Part shown: positions 59,158 to 64,000 of the stretch, piece by piece | Layout of the letters: each line of letters opens with the position of its first letter | Position numbering within the stretch: the first letter of the stretch is position 1 | NCBI GenBank assembly: GCA_964523885.1 | Contig: CAZFYX010000052.1 | Span: 1 to 64,000 of the forward strand | Reading direction: 5' to 3' | Source: SHXO01 sp964523885 | Lineage (GTDB): Bacteria > Pseudomonadota > Gammaproteobacteria > Burkholderiales > SHXO01 | Length of the DNA: 64,000 nucleotides | Translations under genes and position numbers: made by a program | Notes under the pieces: model-generated | Told to the model about the DNA's origin: nothing | Databases searched by the model: none | What the model saw: the letters and a program-made list of their open reading frames with translations, nothing else

Positions 59158-60422
59158 GCGAGCAGGGCACCCAACGGCAGGTCGACGCGGGTGCAGGCGC
59201 CGCCCTGCGGCCGGTTCTGCAGCGTGACCCTGCCGCCCAACCTCTCGACGGTGCTGCGCGCGATCATCAGCCCCATGCCGAGCCCCGCGCCAGTGCGCGT
59301 GGTGAACGGCTCGCGCCCGGCTTTCGTCTCGATGCCTGGCGGCAAGCCTTCGCCCCGGTCGCGGATCTCGACCGTGAGCGCGCTCGCATCCCAGCGCCCT
59401 TCCAGCTCTATGCCCTGCGGGCAGGCGTCCGCGGCGTTGTTGAGCAGCGAGATGAGGGTCTGGCGCACGGTCTGCTCCGCCAGGATCATCGGCCCGGGGC
59501 TGGGGCCGTTCCAGTGCGCCACCACCTCGGCGCCCGGGCGCAAGGCCTGCCAGTCGCGCAACGCCGCGCGCAGGAACTCCTCGAGCGGCACCCGGTAGCC
59601 ACCCTCCGCGCGCTGCTGGCCGGCTGCGCCCGCCAGCTCGGAGATGATGCGCTTGCACTGCGTGACCTGGCCGCGCAGGAGCGCGAGGTCGGCGCGGTGC
59701 CGCTCGGGGATGTCCGGTGCGCTCTCAAGCTCCTGCGCGAGCACGGCGATGGTCGAGAGCGGGGTGCCGAGCTCGTGGGCAGCGCCGGCGGCCAGCGTTC
59801 CCAGCGCCAGCACCTGCTGGTCACGCAGGCTGCGCTCCCGCGTTTCCGCCAGCAGGCGGTCCCGCGCGCGCAGCGAAGCCCCCATGCGGACGACGAAGTA
59901 CGCCACCGCCGCTGCACTGAGCACGAAGCTGACCCACATGCCGAGCACGTGCGCGGTGAACTCGCTGCCGTGGTGGGCATGGTCGTGGGGCAGCGGGACG
60001 TAGAAGAACACCAGCAGCGAGTAGGCCGCGAACGCCGCACCGGCCAGCAGCCACACGAGCCGCGCCGGCACCAGGGTCGCGCCGATCACCAGCGGCAGCA
60101 GGAAGACCGACACGAACGGGTTGGCCCATCCTCCCGTGAAGTACAGCATCCCCGCCAGCGCAGCGATGTCGGCGAGCAGCTGTGCGAACAGCTCGCCGTC
60201 CCCGACCTCGGCCTCGCCGCGCAGGCGCACCAGGGTCATCGCGTTCATCGCAGCCAGTGCCGCCGAGATGCAGGCGAGCGGCGCGAGCGGGAGCGGAACC
60301 TCCAGCGCGAACCACACCACGGCGATGGTTACCCATTGCGCGGCGAGCCCGAGCCAGCGCAGCTGCGTGATCCTGCGCAGTCCGTCGGCCTTGCCAGCAG
60401 TCAAACCCGAACCATATGGCAT
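59154..60422 (-). CDS. regB: RegB/PrrB-type redox sensor histidine kinase
   Basis: The 422-residue kinase has six membrane segments in the first 190 residues. GGWANPF (about 97-103) is the quinone-sensing motif of RegB. The H-box AAHELGTPLSTIAV has His216, and the redox-active cysteine equivalent is Cys256 in GQVTQCKRI. The ATPase domain shows LLNNAADAC (N box), IRDRGEGLPPG (G1) and TGAGLGMGLMIA (G2). Oxidised quinone should lower its kinase activity. The ATG at 60420-60422 fits the family start. It is divergent from the TRAP binding protein gene. Confidence 0.93.
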   Translation of the reverse strand: MPYGSGLTAGKADGLRRITQLRWLGLAAQWVTIAVVWFALEVPLPLAPLACISAALAAMNAMTLVRLRGEAEVGDGELFAQLLADIAALAGMLYFTGGWANPFVSVFLLPLVIGATLVPARLVWLLAGAAFAAYSLLVFFYVPLPHDHAHHGSEFTAHVLGMWVSFVLSAAAVAYFVVRMGASLRARDRLLAETRERSLRDQQVLALGTLAAGAAHELGTPLSTIAVLAQELESAPDIPERHRADLALLRGQVTQCKRIISELAGAAGQQRAEGGYRVPLEEFLRAALRDWQALRPGAEVVAHWNGPSPGPMILAEQTVRQTLISLLNNAADACPQGIELEGRWDASALTVEIRDRGEGLPPGIETKAGREPFTTRTGAGLGMGLMIARSTVERLGGRVTLQNRPQGGACTRVDLPLGALLA

Positions 60423-60464
60423 GGTCGCATTCTAGCGGCCTCGCCGACGGCAAGGCGGCCACCG

Positions 60465-60483
60465 CTGCGACAGATTGTCGCAG
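60465..60483. promoter_or_regulatory. palindromic RegA/PrrA-type element in the regB / TRAP divergent region
   Basis: CTGCGACA-GAT-TGTCGCAG is a perfect 8-base dyad. It contains GCGAC-N5-GTCGC, which agrees with the RegA/PrrA/RegR consensus. It lies 43 bases from the regB start and 114 bases from the TRAP gene start, so it could autoregulate regBA and control the divergent gene. Confidence 0.65.
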
Positions 60484-60596
60484 CCGGCCCGGGCGCCGGG
60501 CATTTCCCACGGCGCCCGCCGGGCAGGCGTACCATGCCACGAGCGGTGCGCTGGCAGGCCGCCGGGACAGCACTGTTCACGAGGGAGGAGAAGAGC

Positions 60597-61688
60597 ATGC
60601 AGCGGAGGAGATTCCTGCAGCAGGCGGCGACCGGACTGGCCACGGCCGCCGTTGCCGCCCCGGCCATCGCCGAGTCGGAGCCGGCCATCCAGTGGCGGAT
60701 GGCCTGCAGCTGGCCGAAGAGCCTGGACACGATGTACGGCGGCGCGGACCTGATCGCGCAGCGGGTCGCCGAGGCGACCAACGGCAGGTTCCAGATCCGC
60801 CCCTACGCCGCCGGCGAGATCGTCCCGGCCGCGCAGGTGCTCGACGCGATCCAGGCCGGGACCGTGGAGATCGGGCACACCGCCGGCACCTACTACTTCG
60901 GCAAGGACCCGGCCTTCGCGCTCGCCACCACCGTCCCGTTCGGCATGAACTCGCGCCAGAACTACGCCTGGTGGACCTTCGGCGGAGGTGCGGAACTGAT
61001 GGCGCCGCTGTTCAAGGAGTACGGCTGCGTGGCCATCCCGGCCGGCAACACCGGCGCCCAGATGGGCGGCTGGTTCCGCAAGGAGATCAAGACCGTCGAT
61101 GACCTCAAGGGACTCAAGTTCCGGATTGCCGGCATCTGCGGGCTGGTGATCGCGAAGCTTGGCGGCGTCCCGCAGATGATCGGCGCCCCCGACATCTATC
61201 CGGCGCTCGAGAAGGGAACCATCGATGCAGCCGAGTTCGTCGGACCCTACGACGACGAGAAGCTGGGCTTCAACAAGGTCGCCCCGTACTACTACTATCC
61301 GGGTTGGTGGGAAGGCGGGCCGATGCTGGTCGCGTTGATCAACGAGAAGAAGTGGAACGAGCTGCCCAAGTCCTACCAGGCCATCCTGCGCGCGGCGTGC
61401 GGCGAGGCCTACACGTGGATGCCAGCCAAGTACGATGCCTACAACCCCGCCGCCCTGCGCCGCCTGGTCGCGAGCGGCACCAGGCTGCGGCCGTTCTCGA
61501 AGCAGCTGATGGAAGCCGCGGAGAAAGCCTCGTACGAGCTGTACGACGAACTGGGCGCGAAGAGCGCGCACTGGAAGCGCATCTATCCCGAGTGGAAGAA
61601 GTTCCGCGATGGCCAGTTCCTGTGGTCGCGGGTGGCCGACCACGCCTACGAGAGCTACGCATTCAGCTCCAGAATCGGATCGAAGTGA
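60597..61688 (+). CDS. Tat-exported TRAP transporter solute-binding protein (DctP/TakP-like)
   Basis: The 363-residue protein starts MQRRRFLQQAATG, a twin-arginine signal with cleavage after AIA near residue 26. The body has the TRAP DctP pattern: WRMACSWPKSLDTMYGGADLIAQRV, VEIGHTAGTYYFGKDPAFALATTVPFG, and LKGLKFRIAGICGLVIAKLGGVPQMI with the conserved Arg that binds the ligand carboxylate. It is close in layout to the TakP subfamily for 2-oxo acids. GAGGGAGGAG precedes the ATG at 60597. No DctQ or DctM gene follows; the next gene is OmpA-like. Confidence 0.93.
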   Translation: MQRRRFLQQAATGLATAAVAAPAIAESEPAIQWRMACSWPKSLDTMYGGADLIAQRVAEATNGRFQIRPYAAGEIVPAAQVLDAIQAGTVEIGHTAGTYYFGKDPAFALATTVPFGMNSRQNYAWWTFGGGAELMAPLFKEYGCVAIPAGNTGAQMGGWFRKEIKTVDDLKGLKFRIAGICGLVIAKLGGVPQMIGAPDIYPALEKGTIDAAEFVGPYDDEKLGFNKVAPYYYYPGWWEGGPMLVALINEKKWNELPKSYQAILRAACGEAYTWMPAKYDAYNPAALRRLVASGTRLRPFSKQLMEAAEKASYELYDELGAKSAHWKRIYPEWKKFRDGQFLWSRVADHAYESYAFSSRIGSK

Positions 61689-61870
61689 TTCTCTGATGCA
61701 TTGCGGCGACAGATCCTAGCCTGCGTCGCACCCCAGCCTCTCCCGAGCCCTATTGTGGCGCCGCGGCAACGTGGCGCATACTCCGCGCCGTGCCGCGGCC
61801 GCGCACGGATGCGAGGCGGGTCGCGGGCCGCACGTCGCGATTCGATCATCTTCATGACCAGGGAATGCGC

Positions 61871-62683
61871 ATGCCCATCTTGACCAGACCTCGCCTGCTG
61901 GCCGTCGCGGCCGCGATCGGCGCACTGGCGCTCGCCAGCCAGCTGCTCGCCCAGGGGCGCGAGGGATCGCAGCTCGGCAGTGTCGTGACCGACACCTCCG
62001 GCCGCCCCACCCGCACCGGACTGCTCGGCCAGTGCGTACGGTACGAGTTCCGCACCGGGCCCAGCGATGGCGAGTGCGGCGTGCAGCCCGCGGCGCAAGC
62101 GCGGACGGAGCCGCCGCCGCCCCCTGCACCCGAACCGGCACCGGCCGCTGCGCCGCCCGAACCCGAACCCGCGCCTCTGCCGCCGCCCGAGCCGGTCAAG
62201 CCGGAGGTGGTCGAGACCACGCCGCTGCCCCCGGTGCCGGTCGCCGAGCCGGCTCCCGCTCCGCAGCCGCCTCCCCCGCCACCGGTGGCGGCCCGGCCCG
62301 CGCCGCGCAAGATCACGCTGGATGCGGACGCGCTGTTCGCCTTCAACTCGGCCGCGCTGAATCCGGAGGGCGAGCGCCAGTTGAGCGATCTGGCCACCGA
62401 GCTGGGCAAGGTGCGCTACGACAAGGTCGAGGTGACCGGGCACACTGACCGCATCGGGACCAAAGCCTACAACGAGGGCCTTTCCGAGCGGCGTGCGCAG
62501 ACCGTGAAAGCATATCTGGCCTCGCACGGCATCGACACCGGCCGCATCGAAGCCCGCGGCGTGGGCATGGCCCAGCCGGTGACGGGCGACAAGTGCAATG
62601 GCATCAGGAAGCGTGACGCGCTGATCAAGTGCCTCGCGCCGGACCGCCGGGTGGAAGTGCAGGTCAGCGGCACCGAGCCGTAG
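61871..62683 (+). CDS. OmpA-family peptidoglycan-associated outer-membrane protein
   Basis: The 270-residue protein has a signal peptide ending LLAQG near residue 24, a short domain with two cysteines (GQCVRYEF, GECGVQ), a long Pro-rich linker (about 75-150), and a C-terminal OmpA domain: LDADALFAFNSAALNPEGERQL, VTGHTDRIGTKAYNEGLSERRAQTV and RRVEVQV. The Asp and Arg of this domain bind diaminopimelate in peptidoglycan. There is no large barrel, so it is like the small OmpA/BP26 proteins. AGGGA fits the ATG at 61871 better than that at 61865. A weak promoter (TTGTGG, 18 bases, CATACT) lies at 61753-61782. Confidence 0.9.
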   Translation: MPILTRPRLLAVAAAIGALALASQLLAQGREGSQLGSVVTDTSGRPTRTGLLGQCVRYEFRTGPSDGECGVQPAAQARTEPPPPPAPEPAPAAAPPEPEPAPLPPPEPVKPEVVETTPLPPVPVAEPAPAPQPPPPPPVAARPAPRKITLDADALFAFNSAALNPEGERQLSDLATELGKVRYDKVEVTGHTDRIGTKAYNEGLSERRAQTVKAYLASHGIDTGRIEARGVGMAQPVTGDKCNGIRKRDALIKCLAPDRRVEVQVSGTEP

Positions 62684-62700
62684 CGCGAACGGCTCGACTC

Positions 62701-62727
62701 GCGCCCTGCATGCCCGCGTCAGGGCGC
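62701..62727. terminator. possible bidirectional stem-loop between the OmpA-like and tas genes
   Basis: GCGCCCTG, 11 bases, CAGGGCGC forms a perfect 8-base stem at the convergent junction, overlapping the tas stop. There is no U-tract. Confidence 0.35.
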
Positions 62728-63756
62728 GGGGTTGGGATAGCGGTACTGGATCTGCTGGATGTCCTTCAGCGTCTCCGGATCCAGCCTGGTCTGCGCGGCC
62801 GCGATGTTCTCGCGCAGCTGCGCCATCGAGGTCGCACCGATGATCGACGCACCGAGGTGCCAGCGGCTGGCCACGTACCCGAGCGCCAGCTGCACCAGGG
62901 TCAGCCCGCGCCGCTTTGCCAGGGCGGCGTAGGCCTCCACTGCCTCCGGCACCATCGGCTTGCGGAAGCGCATCCCGAGCGAATCGAACAGCGTGAAGCG
63001 CGCGCCCGCGGGCTGCGCCCCGCCGAGGTATTTGCCGGAAAGTATCCCGGCGGCAAGCGGGCTGTAGGCGAGCAGGGACATGCGCTCGCGGAACAGCACC
63101 TCGGCCAGGTCGTTGTCCACGTTGCGCGACAGCAGGCTGTAGCTGTTCTGCAGGGTCACGGGCCCGGGCACGCCCAGTTCCTTCGCGATGCGATGGAACT
63201 CGCACACGCCCCACGAGGTTTCGTTCGACAGTCCGTAGTGGCGGATCCTGCCTGCCCGGATCAGGGCAGCCATGCCCTCGACCTGCTCGCGGATCCCCGG
63301 CCCGCCCTTCTCCTTCTCCGGATCGAACTCGATGCCGCCGAACATGGGCACGTTGCGCTGCGGCCAGTGGATCTGGTAGAGGTCGATGTAGTCGGTCTGC
63401 AGGCGGGCCAGGCTGGTGTCCACCGCTTCGGCGATGACCTCCCGCGTGAGATCGGTGCGCCCGCCGCGGATCCAGTCGCGCCGCCCCGGCCCGGCGACCT
63501 TCGTGGCGATGCAGAGCCGGTCACGCTGCTGCCTGCGCAGCCAGGTGCCGATGAAGGTCTCGGTGCGTCCCTGCGTCTGCGCGTTGGGCGGCACCGGGTA
63601 CATCTCCGCGGTGTCGATGAAGTTCACCCCCTGCGCCACTGCGTAGTCGAGTTGCTCGTGCGCTTCGGGCTCGCTGTTCTGCTGCCCCCACGTCATCGTG
63701 CCGAGGCACACCTTCGAGACCTGCATGTCGGTGCCGGGAAGCTTGGCGTATTCCAT
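62719..63756 (-). CDS. tas: Tas-family NADP(H)-dependent aldo-keto reductase
   Basis: The 345-residue enzyme is very close in length and pattern to E. coli Tas. It has LGTMTWGQQNSE, the catalytic Asp-Tyr of FIDTAEMYPVPPNAQTQGRTE, the catalytic Lys in IATKVAGPG, YIDLYQIHWPQRNVP with the catalytic His, and LLAYSPLAAGILSGKYL. Such enzymes reduce aldehydes or ketones. Of two nearby starts (63756 and 63768), the ATG at 63754-63756 matches the family start. It follows the partial M20 peptidase gene by 12 bases, so the pair is an operon. Confidence 0.93.
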   Translation of the reverse strand: MEYAKLPGTDMQVSKVCLGTMTWGQQNSEPEAHEQLDYAVAQGVNFIDTAEMYPVPPNAQTQGRTETFIGTWLRRQQRDRLCIATKVAGPGRRDWIRGGRTDLTREVIAEAVDTSLARLQTDYIDLYQIHWPQRNVPMFGGIEFDPEKEKGGPGIREQVEGMAALIRAGRIRHYGLSNETSWGVCEFHRIAKELGVPGPVTLQNSYSLLSRNVDNDLAEVLFRERMSLLAYSPLAAGILSGKYLGGAQPAGARFTLFDSLGMRFRKPMVPEAVEAYAALAKRRGLTLVQLALGYVASRWHLGASIIGATSMAQLRENIAAAQTRLDPETLKDIQQIQYRYPNPAP

Positions 63757-63768
63757 GGCGCACTCCAC

Positions 63769-64000
63769 TCAGGCCCAGAGATGCCGGTCCGCGGAGTCGC
63801 CCTGGGCGGCGCGCGGCACCGGTCGGGCCGGCCGCGCCTCTTCCCCGGCCGCCAGCCTGCGCTCGATCGCTCGCGCGAAGAACGCCGCCCCGAGTGGCAG
63901 CACCGTGTCGTTGAAGTCGTAGGACGGGTTGTGCACCTCGCACGCGCCCTCGGCGTCACCGTTGCCGATGTTGAGGTAGCAGCCGGGCACCTTTTCCAGC
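63769..64000 (-). CDS. M20-family amidohydrolase/peptidase, C-terminal part (runs off the right edge)
   Basis: Only the last 76 residues are present. They read VPGCYLNIGNGD, then CEVHNPSYDFNDTVLPLGAAFFARAIE, the typical end of M20D hippurate hydrolase/IAA-amino acid hydrolase-type enzymes, where HNPSYDFND carries a metal-site His. A 29-residue Ala/Pro/Arg-rich tail follows. The start lies beyond base 64000. It is upstream of and close to tas. Confidence 0.85.
   Translation of the reverse strand, partial: LEKVPGCYLNIGNGDAEGACEVHNPSYDFNDTVLPLGAAFFARAIERRLAAGEEARPARPVPRAAQGDSADRHLWA

Overview
The window is a G+C-rich, densely coded stretch of a Gram-negative chromosome. Tat and Sec exports, outer-membrane beta-barrels, PEP-CTERM proteins, a RegB/RegA-type redox two-component pair, DUF2788 and DUF1161 proteins and c-di-GMP enzymes all point to Pseudomonadota, probably Beta- or Gammaproteobacteria; the genus cannot be told from the sequence. 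I saw no rRNA, tRNA, CRISPR array, insertion sequence or prophage. Both ends cut through genes: an SDR dehydrogenase on the left and an M20-type peptidase on the right.

Left part (1-23.8 kb): mostly metabolic and regulatory genes in short units. These are a DsbA-fold protein, a Tat-exported Ig-like protein followed by a kelch-like propeller that may be one split gene, a large STAND/BTAD regulator translationally coupled to an orphan LivK-type binding protein, an Old Yellow Enzyme, a GAF-PAS-GGDEF-EAL protein, GltS, SDR, DUF3237, DUF1161, beta-carbonic anhydrase, a periplasmic HtrA-like protease, an FrhB/HCAR-type iron-sulfur protein, a 4CL-like acyl-CoA ligase, small membrane proteins and a TauD-like dioxygenase.

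Middle (23.8-46 kb): the most striking locus is 25166-32955. Three co-directional genes encode a caspase-fold peptidase, a 1975-residue protein that fuses two alpha/beta-hydrolase modules to a CHAT (caspase-like) protease, and a small protein with TPR-like helices and a SLOG/TPR-S-like Rossmannoid sensor. The layout resembles bacterial conflict or regulated-cell-death modules. It is followed by a Cache-GAF-HD-GYP phosphodiesterase, a 13-cysteine copper-storage protein (Csp), an IorA/IorB molybdenum hydroxylase, an O-methyltransferase-like gene and a TPP enzyme.

Right part (44-64 kb): a 1563-residue RTX protein carries two cadherin-like domains and six tandem Hcp-like domains. It is cotranscribed with a methyltransferase bearing a protein-methyltransferase-type regulatory region. 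Next is a long minus-strand run: RegB/RegA, three PEP-CTERM proteins whose predicted mature ends all start with histidine, a TlpA thioredoxin, a DUF4266 lipoprotein, a fused DUF3570/second-barrel protein and ApbE. Two nearly identical GCGnC-N5-GTCGC elements, one in the regB/TRAP intergenic region and one between regA and the first PEP-CTERM gene, suggest that RegA controls both this run and the divergent TRAP binding protein. The window ends with an OmpA-like protein, a Tas-type aldo-keto reductase and the partial peptidase.
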